Source of the DNA: Paenibacillus polysaccharolyticus
GTDB lineage: Bacteria; Bacillota; Bacilli; Paenibacillales; Paenibacillaceae
Assembly (NCBI RefSeq): GCF_900102085.1
Contig: NZ_FMVM01000004.1
Span: forward strand, 277,540 to 341,539
DNA: 64,000 nucleotides
Reading direction: 5' to 3'
Numbering within the stretch: the stretch's first letter is position 1; each line of letters opens with the position of its first letter. This document shows positions 26,738-34,910 of this stretch, in pieces. The notes beneath the pieces are model-generated. The model searched no databases, had not been told where the DNA came from, and was given only the letters and a program-made list of their open reading frames with translations. Position numbers and translations under genes: made by a program.

Positions 26738-27625
26738 TTACACCGGATTGGGCACAAAGCTGCCCCCGCGGCAATGTTTTAAGTAATTCAATGCATGTAC
26801 TTGCCCGGTCATCTCCAGTTCGTCCCGATACACCGGATCATGCCAGCCTTCAATGTCGATCGTGCCCCGGTAACCGTTCTGGCGTAAAATGGTGATAATA
26901 TCTGCCCAATTGCTGTCCCCAAAGCCTGGGGTGCGATGCCAGACAAATTCATTCGGTCCATGCACACCATGTTCTTTGACAATATCCCAGGCGATGGTTG
27001 CGTCTTTGCCATGGACATGGAACACTTTCGGAGCCCATTTGCGAAGCTGTGGAATCGGGTCAATCAAGCTGACCATCTGGTGACAGGGTTCCCATTCCAG
27101 CCCCACATTTTCATCAGGAACGGCATTAAACATCATTTCCCAAGCGGTCGGGTTGTGAGCGATATTCCAGTCGCCGGTCTGCCACGTTCCACCCATATCA
27201 CAATTTTCAAAAGCAATGCGTACACCCCGGTCTGCCGCCCGTCGTGCCAGTTCACCGAACACTTCCTTGAACCGTGGAATCGATTCGTCAATCGGTTGAT
27301 TGGTCAGACGTCCGGTAAAGCCGGAGACGATATCTGCCCCAAAAAGCTGTGCGTGGTCAATGACTCGCTCCCAGCTTGCCAAGGTGTCAGCGTTATCCCC
27401 TGTGCCGGTGAGCGGATTACCAAATACACTTACAGCCGAAATGGTGATGCCTTGTTCGTCAACGATATCGCGGACACGCTTGGCGGTTTCTGCCAGATCA
27501 AGGTTGCCCGTGCTTTGCCAGAACGTCAGGTTAAAGGATTCGAAGCCATGTTGCATAATCTGCGGAATGACCCGAACGGCATCATGGCCGCCTACAAGGG
27601 TTCCGATACGAATGGATGGATTCAT
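26738..27625 (-). CDS. Sugar phosphate isomerase/epimerase (xylose isomerase-like TIM barrel)
   Basis: 295 residues of the AP endonuclease 2/xylose-isomerase-like fold. Likely metal ligands are seen in IAFENCDMGG (Glu), VGLEWEPCHQ (Glu/His), FHVHGKDA (His-x-His) and TIDIEGWHDP (Glu). Enzymes of this family interconvert keto- and aldo-sugars or inosose. Upstream gene of the pair with the Gfo/Idh/MocA oxidoreductase (about 150 nt between) and divergent from an AraC regulator. GGAG lies about 10 nt before the ATG. Confidence 0.88.
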   Translation of the reverse strand: MNPSIRIGTLVGGHDAVRVIPQIMQHGFESFNLTFWQSTGNLDLAETAKRVRDIVDEQGITISAVSVFGNPLTGTGDNADTLASWERVIDHAQLFGADIVSGFTGRLTNQPIDESIPRFKEVFGELARRAADRGVRIAFENCDMGGTWQTGDWNIAHNPTAWEMMFNAVPDENVGLEWEPCHQMVSLIDPIPQLRKWAPKVFHVHGKDATIAWDIVKEHGVHGPNEFVWHRTPGFGDSNWADIITILRQNGYRGTIDIEGWHDPVYRDELEMTGQVHALNYLKHCRGGSFVPNPV

Positions 27626-27755
27626 GGTTGTAATTCACTCCAATATTGGCTTATAGTACTTCGTGACACACTCATTATAGCCTTGGATCTATGGGAAGGC
27701 TCTAAACAATTTTGTGCTTTATTAGTCGGATTTTGTGGTGAGGGGGAAGAAAGCC

Positions 27756-28652
27756 ATGTTAGACTTGAAAGCGCTTCATGAAGACACGCGAATTGATCAT
27801 AAATCCCATCCGTTTCAGTTGTTCCAAAATCGGTGTTCCGCGAAAAAAACGGAAGAATGTATATTATATCTGCACTGGCATGAGCACTTTGAATGGATCA
27901 TTATGCGTAAGGGGAGAGCGGTATTTCATATTGATAGCCGACCTTATGAAATTGAGGCTGGAGAGGTTATTATCATTCCGGGTGGTGCCCTGCATGTTGG
28001 ATACGCGTTGGATGAAGGAGATGTGCATTATGACTCGGTTGTGGTCAATCGTGCGTTATTTCAGGATTTTGCGAGCGATCCAGTGCATGAGCAGTATGTT
28101 GCGCCTTATCTGGAAGGCAGTGTGCGGTTTCCGGTCAAACCAGCCGCAGAGAATGCGGCCTGTGCCGGGTATTATTCTTTATTAAATGAAGCGGTGGAAG
28201 AGATGGCGACGCAACCTCCGGCGTACCAGCTTGTAGTGAAGTCCAAGCTGCATGCGTTGTTTACGTTGATGGCCCGGACGTTTATGCCGCATCAGTTGCG
28301 GGATCGATCGGGCGCATTGTATTTTCCTAACCGCGAGCGGTTCAAACAGTTGATTGCACAGATTGAGGCTGATCCCCAGGAGAAATTGTCGGTTGGTGAA
28401 GCGGCAAGCCAAGTGGGGTTGAACGTATATCATTTCTGCAAAATGTTCAAAAAACTGACCGGACGTACGCTCGTAGAATACGTAAACGGATGCAGAATGA
28501 GTGAGGCTGAGCGCTTACTACAAGGTAGCAACCTCACAGTCACGGAAATTGCCGCTCAGGTGGGATGTGACAATGCGAACTATTTTACAAAATTATTCAA
28601 GCAGTACAAAGGCATGACGCCTTCGCAGGCACGGGGAATGAAGGAAGGGTGA
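27756..28652 (+). CDS. AraC family transcriptional regulator with cupin sensor domain
   Basis: 298 residues from ATG 27756 (GAGGGGGAAG upstream; a GTG seven codons earlier is an alternative). The N-terminal cupin (HWHEHFEWIIMRKGRAVF, then GEVIIIPGGALHVG) is the effector domain. The C-terminus has both AraC helix-turn-helices (LSVGEAASQVGLNVYHFCK and LTVTEIAAQVGCDNANYFT). Its divergent position suggests control of the isomerase-oxidoreductase genes. The effector is probably a sugar. Confidence 0.92.
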   Translation: MLDLKALHEDTRIDHKSHPFQLFQNRCSAKKTEECILYLHWHEHFEWIIMRKGRAVFHIDSRPYEIEAGEVIIIPGGALHVGYALDEGDVHYDSVVVNRALFQDFASDPVHEQYVAPYLEGSVRFPVKPAAENAACAGYYSLLNEAVEEMATQPPAYQLVVKSKLHALFTLMARTFMPHQLRDRSGALYFPNRERFKQLIAQIEADPQEKLSVGEAASQVGLNVYHFCKMFKKLTGRTLVEYVNGCRMSEAERLLQGSNLTVTEIAAQVGCDNANYFTKLFKQYKGMTPSQARGMKEG

Positions 28653-28721
28653 GGGGAAGGGCGGGAAGATGCGGTTGAAAGGGGAGAAGGCTTGAAGAGA
28701 AGGAAGGAATGTGAAGTCAAA

Positions 28722-28764
28722 AACCACCCTGATCTAGCCCATTATCGGCTAAACTCGGGTGGTT
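28722..28764 (-). terminator. Rho-independent terminator of the kinase-like gene
   Basis: AACCACCC/GGGTGGTT with inner TAGCC/GGCTA. The T run (GGTTTTTG) is on the minus strand, so it serves the gene at 28803-29486. Confidence 0.75.
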
Positions 28765-28802
28765 GGGGGAAGGGGTGGATTCATCGCTTGCTGCAGTGCG
28801 GT

Positions 28803-29486
28803 CTATTTCAGAAATCTGGAGAACAGTCGATTAGCTTTCTTTGAGAGATCTTCCATTTTGAGATTAGCCTGATCGAGCTGGTTATAAGCCCATTTGATCG
28901 TTTGCAGCATCCGTGGGGAGATGGGCGTACCTTTGATACGTGGATAGATGTTGTGATAGGCCCACACGAGATGCTCCCAGCGATGATCGTCTCCCTCCTG
29001 AATATACTCCGATACGTCGAGCACTTTGCCGCGTCCATTCTGGAGAAGCACATTTTTGAGATGGATGTCGCGTGGATTCAGTCCAAGGCGACGAACCGCT
29101 TCTCGCGCTGCGTCTACATCGAGCATAACCTGCTCGGGGACGGGGATTCCTTTTTCCAAACATTCAAGTAAAGTGTCTCCAGGTTCGTAACTGATGACCA
29201 GTATATTTCGGCCGCTGCCATAATACGTTGGGAAGTAAGGTAGGCCCTGAAGCTGGGCGTAGACCTGTTTTTCATTATTTAATTTATCTAAAGCATGATC
29301 CGAATACACTTTGAAGGCATACTGTGGCAGCTGGTCATACGTAAATACAGCCGCATCCGTTCCGATACCGATGCAGTTCAATCCTGCTGCCTCGCCGATG
29401 ATATTCACCAGCTCATTCCGATCGCTTCCGATGACTTGAATTTGTTGTAATGCTGCTTCTGCCTGGAACCAATCCGGCTGCTTCAT
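28803..29486 (-). CDS. Protein kinase-like (Rio/aminoglycoside phosphotransferase-like) protein
   Basis: 227 residues from ATG 29486, 8 nt after AGGAGG (the longer frame starts 11 codons earlier). It has a compact kinase-like fold: a glycine-poor loop (GIGTDAAVFTYD), the ATP Lys in YAFKVYSD, a catalytic loop NPRDIHLKNVLL (Asp and Asn kept) and a metal Asp in KVLDVSEY. This pattern fits small bacterial Ser/Thr kinase-like proteins of unknown substrate. Isolated gene with its own terminator. Confidence 0.8.
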   Translation of the reverse strand: MKQPDWFQAEAALQQIQVIGSDRNELVNIIGEAAGLNCIGIGTDAAVFTYDQLPQYAFKVYSDHALDKLNNEKQVYAQLQGLPYFPTYYGSGRNILVISYEPGDTLLECLEKGIPVPEQVMLDVDAAREAVRRLGLNPRDIHLKNVLLQNGRGKVLDVSEYIQEGDDHRWEHLVWAYHNIYPRIKGTPISPRMLQTIKWAYNQLDQANLKMEDLSKKANRLFSRFLK

Positions 29487-29577
29487 GGGCGGCGCCTCCT
29501 TTTGGATATGCCCGTACATATTTTCCGTAGTTATTTACGTAATAGATTAATACCGTTCGTGCTCAAATTCAACTTTT

Positions 29578-29905
29578 TCTAACGATCACGAGAAAGCTTA
29601 TTTCGCCCCAAACAGCCACGTTCAAATTCTAACGATCCGTAGGAACGCTATTTTGCGAAATTCGTCTGTTTTAACCCATTTTCAGCTGAAATTCAGCTAA
29701 ATAGCGTCTCTGGTGATCGTTAGATTTTGAAACTCCATCAAAATGGACAAATAAGGTCTGTGGTGATCGTTAGCGTCGCCAGAGAGAATTTTGCTGAAAA
29801 ATCTCACCTCAATATTCTGCCGCCTATGCGTCATAACCTCTTGCCTCCGCACGAGATAACCTCTACATTCTAACGCCTCGCAATGGTTGGGATGCTCTCC
29901 TTTTT
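29578..29905. repeat. Dispersed nested-palindrome repeat, copy A
   Basis: A non-coding element of about 320 bp containing CTAACGATC or its complement GATCGTTAG at 29579, 29629, 29715 and 29764, arranged as nested inverted repeats. The inner pair also carries GAACGCTATTTT and AAATAGCGTC. It shares most of its length with copy B at 37176-37490, in the same orientation. It has no open reading frame, resembling a MITE-like or extragenic palindromic repeat. It fills the gap between the kinase-like gene and the nuclease. Confidence 0.8.
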
Positions 29906-29949
29906 ATGAAGACGAGCGGCACTTCTCTTCATCCTGATGTAACTATATA

Positions 29950-29965
29950 AACGATACGTATCGTT
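29950..29965. promoter_or_regulatory. Perfect 16-bp palindrome (orphan operator candidate)
   Basis: AACGATACGTATCGTT, fully self-complementary, 232 nt before the nuclease start. It looks like a TetR/MerR-type operator but no such regulator is adjacent. A possible promoter TTGCGG-N17-TATACT (30007-30035) lies between it and the nuclease. Confidence 0.45.
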
Positions 29966-30196
29966 CCTCAAACGGTTGCGTACACAAGAAAATAACGGAA
30001 GCCGGGTTGCGGCATGACGGCCAGGGCTTTATACTGTGAGCAATAAAAGGATCTTTCAGCCAGATGTATGCTAAAGGCGGATATATAGAGTGAGTTCGGA
30101 TGTTATGTTTTACAGATCAGTCCTACGATACGTCCCTACAGTACGGCACGCACATTGGTATGAGTAGATCCGATATACAGAAAGGCAGATTATCAT

Positions 30197-31114
30197 ATGG
30201 CACAATACCCGCAGTGGTCTTATTCGCAGTCGCGGGCGAGTATGTTCGATGAGTGCCTGCGCAAATATTATTATCATTATTATGGTGCCCATAACGGCTG
30301 GAAAACAGAATCAGCGGATGAGATGCAGGTACGCTTGTATCGTCTGAAGCAACTGAGTAATCTTTATCTGGTATTTGGTGATCTTGCACACCGGATGTGT
30401 GAGTCGGCAGTACGAAGCAGAGAAGAGGGAAAACCGAAGCCACGGGAAGTTTTTTTGGAGAAGACGATACGTGATTTGCTGAACCAGGCATACAAAGAGT
30501 CGATGAATCCGGAGCAATGGCGACTCAATCCGAAAAATCATACGATGTTGTCGGAAATTTATTATGGCGATGATACACTGAACGACCGGGTCGCAACCAT
30601 TAAAGAACGCGCAGGAGCCTGTGTAGGCAACTTGTATCAGACGCTGACGTGGGAAGATTTGTCCCGTGCAAGTACAACGATTCTGGAGATTGAGAAATGG
30701 GATACGATGCAGCTGCATGATACGCGTGTGTATGTGAAAATGGACTTATTATATCGACGCAGCAACGGCAATATTGTCATTGTGGACTGGAAGACGGGCA
30801 AGGAGGATGACTTCTCCGATCAGTTAATTTTATACGCTTCCTATGTAAGAGAGCATTACCAGGTTCCACTGGAGCAGATTGAGATTCGGGTGGAGTATCT
30901 GTTGACTGGCAAACACAAAGAGTTTGCTGCAACCGAAGAGGACATTCGCAAGGTGGAGGAGAACGTAGGGCGCTACATCGAGGAAATGCGCTCCTGTGTG
31001 GCCGATGAGTATTACAACCGTCCAAAGGACATGTCCTATTTCACCCCAATGCCTTCGCACCGTGCATGCCGGGATTGCAACTTTCGTGAGGTATGCAGCG
31101 AACGAGTGGTTTAA
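30197..31114 (+). CDS. PD-(D/E)XK nuclease family protein with 4Fe-4S cluster (RecB/Cas4-like)
   Basis: 305 residues. The nuclease core is IVIVDWKTGK (Asp and Lys of the PD-D/E-x-K fold), preceded by the Glu-containing ILEIEKWD and VKMDLLY. One Cys near the N-terminus (MFDECLRKYYYHYY) and three at the C-terminus (CRDCNFREVC) form the four-Cys iron-sulfur pattern of AddB, Cas4 and related exonucleases. No cas gene, helicase or recombinase is next to it. Probably a stand-alone DNA exonuclease in repair or defence. AAAGGCAG precedes the ATG. Confidence 0.85.
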   Translation: MAQYPQWSYSQSRASMFDECLRKYYYHYYGAHNGWKTESADEMQVRLYRLKQLSNLYLVFGDLAHRMCESAVRSREEGKPKPREVFLEKTIRDLLNQAYKESMNPEQWRLNPKNHTMLSEIYYGDDTLNDRVATIKERAGACVGNLYQTLTWEDLSRASTTILEIEKWDTMQLHDTRVYVKMDLLYRRSNGNIVIVDWKTGKEDDFSDQLILYASYVREHYQVPLEQIEIRVEYLLTGKHKEFAATEEDIRKVEENVGRYIEEMRSCVADEYYNRPKDMSYFTPMPSHRACRDCNFREVCSERVV

Positions 31115-31177
31115 TGAGCTTGGCGCGTAACCTGTACTATAATCCATCCTAATATGCGTCCTATATGTCAAAAAAAG

Positions 31178-31218
31178 AAGCGCAGTGCCCGGAGGAATCC
31201 TCCATGGGCACTGCGCTT
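31178..31218 (-). terminator. Terminator of ald
   Basis: A 13-bp inverted repeat AAGCGCAGTGCCC with an inner GGAGGA/TCCTCC. The T run is on the minus strand, so it ends ald; it also faces the nuclease gene. Confidence 0.88.
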
Positions 31219-31271
31219 GTGTGCGTTCCACAGGCTGGACAATTTGCTTCCAGGTGGAACGGCCAGAAGAT

Positions 31272-32405
31272 TTATTGGACAGCGGCGGCATCTTCCAGCG
31301 CCTGTCCTGCAGGTACGTAGGCGTGCCCGAGGTCACGGGCAACCGCCTCATACGTGATATGTCCATTCAGCGCATTCACCGCGCTGCGAATGGACGAACT
31401 ACCGCGAATCGCGGTGGCTGCACCATGGTTCGCCAGTTGCAGCGCATAAGGCATGGTGGCATTGGTCAGCGCCACCGTGGACGTGCGCGGCACGGCGCCA
31501 GGCATGTTCGCCACTGCATAATGCACGACACCATGTTTCACATAGGTGGGTTCATCATGGGTGGTGATATGATCAATGGTCTCGACGATCCCGCCTTGAT
31601 CAATCGCCACATCCACAATGACCGACCCGGGTGCCATGGTCTTCACAACCTGCTCGCTGACAAGTGTTGGCGCTTTGGCGCCCGGAATCAGCACCGCACA
31701 GATCAGCAGGTCCGCCCCGGTGACGGCGGACGCAATATTGGAAGGGCTGGATACCAGCGTCTGGATCTGATTGCCAAAAATATCGTCAAGCTGGCGCAGC
31801 CGATTCAGATTCAGATCCAGAATCGTGACATCCGCCCCCAGACCAAGTGCAATTTTGGCCGCATTGGTACCTACCGTACCGCCGCCAATAATGACAACCT
31901 TGCCGCGGCTTACGCCAGGCACGCCGGATAACAGAATGCCTTTGCCGCCTTCTGTTTTCTCCAGGAGCTGCGCACCGATCTGCGCAGCCATCCGACCTGC
32001 CACCTCACTCATAGGTGTGAGCAGCGGGAGAGAGCCGCCGACTTCCAAGGTTTCATACGCAAGGGCAGTCACCTGTTTTTCGATCAGTGCTTTGGCGAGA
32101 GCCGGCTCTGCGGCGAGGTGCAGGTAGGTGAACAAAATCAGCCCGGGGCGAAAATAACCATATTCACTGGCAAGAGGTTCTTTCACTTTAAGGATGAGCT
32201 CGGCATCCTGCCATACCTGAGCGGCTTCTTCAACAATCAGGGCGCCAGCTTTAACATACTCTTTATCCGTAAACCCACTGCCAAGTCCCGCACCTTGTTC
32301 GATAAAGACCTGATGCCCGGCTGTCACAAAATCAGCTGTCCCGGCAGGAGTCATCGCTACACGATTTTCATTGTTTTTGATTTCTTTGGGAATCCCGATT
32401 CTCAT
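31272..32405 (-). CDS. ald: Alanine dehydrogenase
   Basis: 377 residues beginning [20 protein letters not shown], the exact family start. I therefore take the second ATG (7 nt after GAGGTG) over the one two codons earlier. Substrate-binding and catalytic positions are seen in [12 protein letters not shown] (Lys) and LFTYLHLA (His), and the Rossmann motif is [15 protein letters not shown]. The hexameric enzyme deaminates L-alanine to pyruvate with NAD and supports use of alanine during sporulation and starvation. Divergent from an AdeR-like PucR regulator, as in Bacillus subtilis. Confidence 0.97.
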   Translation of the reverse strand: MRIGIPKEIKNNENRVAMTPAGTADFVTAGHQVFIEQGAGLGSGFTDKEYVKAGALIVEEAAQVWQDAELILKVKEPLASEYGYFRPGLILFTYLHLAAEPALAKALIEKQVTALAYETLEVGGSLPLLTPMSEVAGRMAAQIGAQLLEKTEGGKGILLSGVPGVSRGKVVIIGGGTVGTNAAKIALGLGADVTILDLNLNRLRQLDDIFGNQIQTLVSSPSNIASAVTGADLLICAVLIPGAKAPTLVSEQVVKTMAPGSVIVDVAIDQGGIVETIDHITTHDEPTYVKHGVVHYAVANMPGAVPRTSTVALTNATMPYALQLANHGAATAIRGSSSIRSAVNALNGHITYEAVARDLGHAYVPAGQALEDAAAVQ

Positions 32406-32594
32406 AGCCATGCACCTCGTCCATTTTTTGGTTGTTAGCTTATACTACAAGTTTATGACTCCATGCGTCGTTTTGCACCTTACATAATGTCTAATTTTTA
32501 GGATCAAGACTCAACAATTCGTCGAAATAGACTGTTCAGGACACATGTCTTTGGATTATAATGTAAGAAAAAATAACACTAAGAGGGATCGACT

Positions 32595-34265
32595 TTGCGA
32601 AATGACCGTGTTTTTACTGTCAGAGATATCCTGCAACGTCCGGTATTTAGTCAAGCACGGCTTGCGGCAGGGAGAGAAGGGTTGGAACGTCAGGTAGGCT
32701 GGGTTCATGTGTTGGAAATTACCAATGTGTCCCCTTTTGTAAGCCCACATGATCTTATTTTATCCACGGGTCTATGGCTTCAGTCTGAAGAAGGGCGTGA
32801 AGCTTATCTGATGCAGCTGATCAACCGTGATGCAGCTGGATTATGTGTCGAGTTTGGCACCAGCATACATGCGATACCAGAGTCATTGATCGAACTGGCA
32901 AACCAGTATCAGTTTCCACTCATCGTATTTGAACAACCCGTGCGTTTTGTTGAGATTACGCAAGATATCCATTCTCTACTTATTAACCACCAACACCAGC
33001 TATTAAAGAGTCTGGAGACGTATTCCCGTGAGCTTCAACAACGCACGTTGCAGCGTACAGATATGTCGGCGGTTCTCGACCTGCTACATGCCTATGCGGC
33101 AAAACCTGTGGTATACATCTCGTCGATGGAGGCCGGGAGTTTTGTGCCAGAACTCGCTCCAGACATGGAGCAGGCCATCTATAGCTGGTACAGCCAGGAA
33201 GTGGAACGGCTAAATCTGAACGACTCCGATACGGAGCTGTGGTTTCATATGGATGAGGAGAGGGCTTTGCTCTGTTATCCCGTGGTTTGTTTTGGCCAAG
33301 TATTTTCAGCCATAGGTATGATTGTGCACCCGTCGGCAACGGTAGAATATCTCAAGCTGTTGCTTGATTACACAGCCAAAGCTGCAGCTACACTTACGCT
33401 TCGTTCACAATTTCTTGAAGAGAAGATGGTACGCAACCAGAATGAATTGATTCAGGATTTGATGAATGGCCACATTCAGCAGGAGGAACAGGCTAGAACA
33501 CGTATGGGGCTTCGCTTGTTAGTGAAGGGACAATACTGGTTCGCGGGAGGTCTATTGCAGATTGAACATCGCATGAAGGGGACGGGCCGGGAGCGAATGG
33601 AGGCGAATCATCAGGACATTCTCGTATTGCTTCGCTCACTTCTGAAGAAAAATCATCTAACCAGCCTCATCATGCTGAAAAATAATCAAATCTACCTCTG
33701 TTGTGCCAAGGAAGAAACACAAACTGTCTCTGAACAGTCACTGATCCAAATGTTAGAGAGCATCACTCAGGATATGAAACGGTTCGCTCGCTCGAATCTG
33801 AAACAAGTCGAAATTCATGCGGGCTTCGGCAAACTTCGAAATCAACTAACTCTTCTGAAGGATAGCCTTCAGGAAGCGGTCCAGGTTATTGAAGTGGCGA
33901 GGTCTGTCAAATTAATGAAACATGTTCACTTTTACGATCGTATGGGTATATATCAAATGTTAAAAGCCATGCCGCTTTCATTCCTGCAATCCTTTGCGAA
34001 CGATCATCTGGGTGTGCTTATAGAGCATGATCGAAGCCATCAGTTGCGATTGGTCGAAACATTGGATGCCTATCTGGCGAATTTCGGGTGCAAAAGGGAT
34101 GCGGCCGCCCAGCTGTTCGTTCATCGGCAGACTTTGTATAACCGACTGGAGAAACTGGAAGAACTGCTGGGACCAGGTTATATGCAACAGGGAAAACGTG
34201 TGTGCTTGGAGATGGCATTGTTAGCTAATGCCATGATTGAAGGTGGAGATGGACAATTGTCATGA
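32595..34265 (+). CDS. adeR: PucR-type regulator, AdeR-like activator of ald
   Basis: 556 residues. The N-terminal PucR domain (FTVRDILQRPVFSQARLAAG, then VGWVHVLEITNV) is followed by a GGDEF-like/CdaR middle region and a C-terminal PucR helix-turn-helix (DAAAQLFVHRQTLYNRLEKL). The start is TTG at 32595 with AGAGGG upstream; no nearby in-frame ATG fits the conserved N-terminus. AdeR of B. subtilis is a PucR protein divergent from and activating ald, and this arrangement is the same. A TATAAT at 32557-32562 probably drives it. Confidence 0.87.
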   Translation: MRNDRVFTVRDILQRPVFSQARLAAGREGLERQVGWVHVLEITNVSPFVSPHDLILSTGLWLQSEEGREAYLMQLINRDAAGLCVEFGTSIHAIPESLIELANQYQFPLIVFEQPVRFVEITQDIHSLLINHQHQLLKSLETYSRELQQRTLQRTDMSAVLDLLHAYAAKPVVYISSMEAGSFVPELAPDMEQAIYSWYSQEVERLNLNDSDTELWFHMDEERALLCYPVVCFGQVFSAIGMIVHPSATVEYLKLLLDYTAKAAATLTLRSQFLEEKMVRNQNELIQDLMNGHIQQEEQARTRMGLRLLVKGQYWFAGGLLQIEHRMKGTGRERMEANHQDILVLLRSLLKKNHLTSLIMLKNNQIYLCCAKEETQTVSEQSLIQMLESITQDMKRFARSNLKQVEIHAGFGKLRNQLTLLKDSLQEAVQVIEVARSVKLMKHVHFYDRMGIYQMLKAMPLSFLQSFANDHLGVLIEHDRSHQLRLVETLDAYLANFGCKRDAAAQLFVHRQTLYNRLEKLEELLGPGYMQQGKRVCLEMALLANAMIEGGDGQLS

Positions 34266-34320
34266 CAGCAACGTTTTTAGATATGGGCATTGCTTGAATA
34301 GAAGGTGTTTTTTTGCTCAT

Positions 34321-34608
34321 TTACAGCTTGTTGATCCGTCGTATACCTCGTAAGGCACGAGACCGGCGACGGGACCCTGTATTGGAGAAACGGCTCCGAT
34401 AGCGTTCGAATGCACGGGAAGATGTAGCCTGAAGTGGTGAGGTAGATGTTACAAGGCGATATGGAAATGTCATACGCTCAGACCTTCGTTCCCGTCTGTC
34501 TTGTGGATCAGCAACAGTTAAACCGGTAAGGTTTAACCATGCCTGAAGCTTACTGGAATGGATGCCAAGTTGTCCGCTCAAATGAGAAATGTCGAGATGT
34601 TTTTTCAC
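34321..34608 (-). CDS. Possible small basic DNA-binding-like protein
   Basis: 95 residues from a GTG preceded by AGGAAAGG. The start KKHLDISHLSGQLGIHSSKLQAWLNLTGL could form a helix-turn-helix. The remainder is very rich in Arg (RRERRSER, SRRRSRALRGIRRINK). I recognise no family. The gene could be spurious: it has no partner and lies between two convergent-to-divergent genes. The site and the ordered N-terminus argue for a real gene. Confidence 0.35.
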   Translation of the reverse strand: MKKHLDISHLSGQLGIHSSKLQAWLNLTGLTVADPQDRRERRSERMTFPYRLVTSTSPLQATSSRAFERYRSRFSNTGSRRRSRALRGIRRINKL

Positions 34609-34910
34609 ACAAATCCGCCTTTCCTGAATTATCGGGCTGGAGTAGGATACGAAAGGAAAGCATGAAACCAAGTCGGTAAAATCGTGTGTGCAGGCTTGCT
34701 CAGGGTGTTTGGCGGAGTGTTGCGTTTTGTGATATCCATAAACGGCGTGGTTCGATAAATGTAGAAGAGGCACAGATTTGCCTTTTTCTATAAATTGGCT
34801 TTTATCAAGATTCTAACATTTCGGAAGCGATTGCGCGTCTCAATATAGTCTCATTTTTATATAAAAGTAAGCTACAGTAAAAGTACCAGTATCTAGTACG
34901 GAGGATATAT
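34609..34910. other. Intergenic region with no recognised gene
   Basis: About 300 bp. The right third is AT-rich (TTTTTATATAAAAG near 34855) and probably holds the promoter of the STAND NTPase. The left part is an extension of the minus-strand open frame without a usable start. Nothing else is seen. Confidence 0.4.

Noticed and set aside
26936..27781. 281-codon plus-strand frame opposite the sugar isomerase gene
   Set aside because: Antisense shadow of a conserved TIM-barrel gene.
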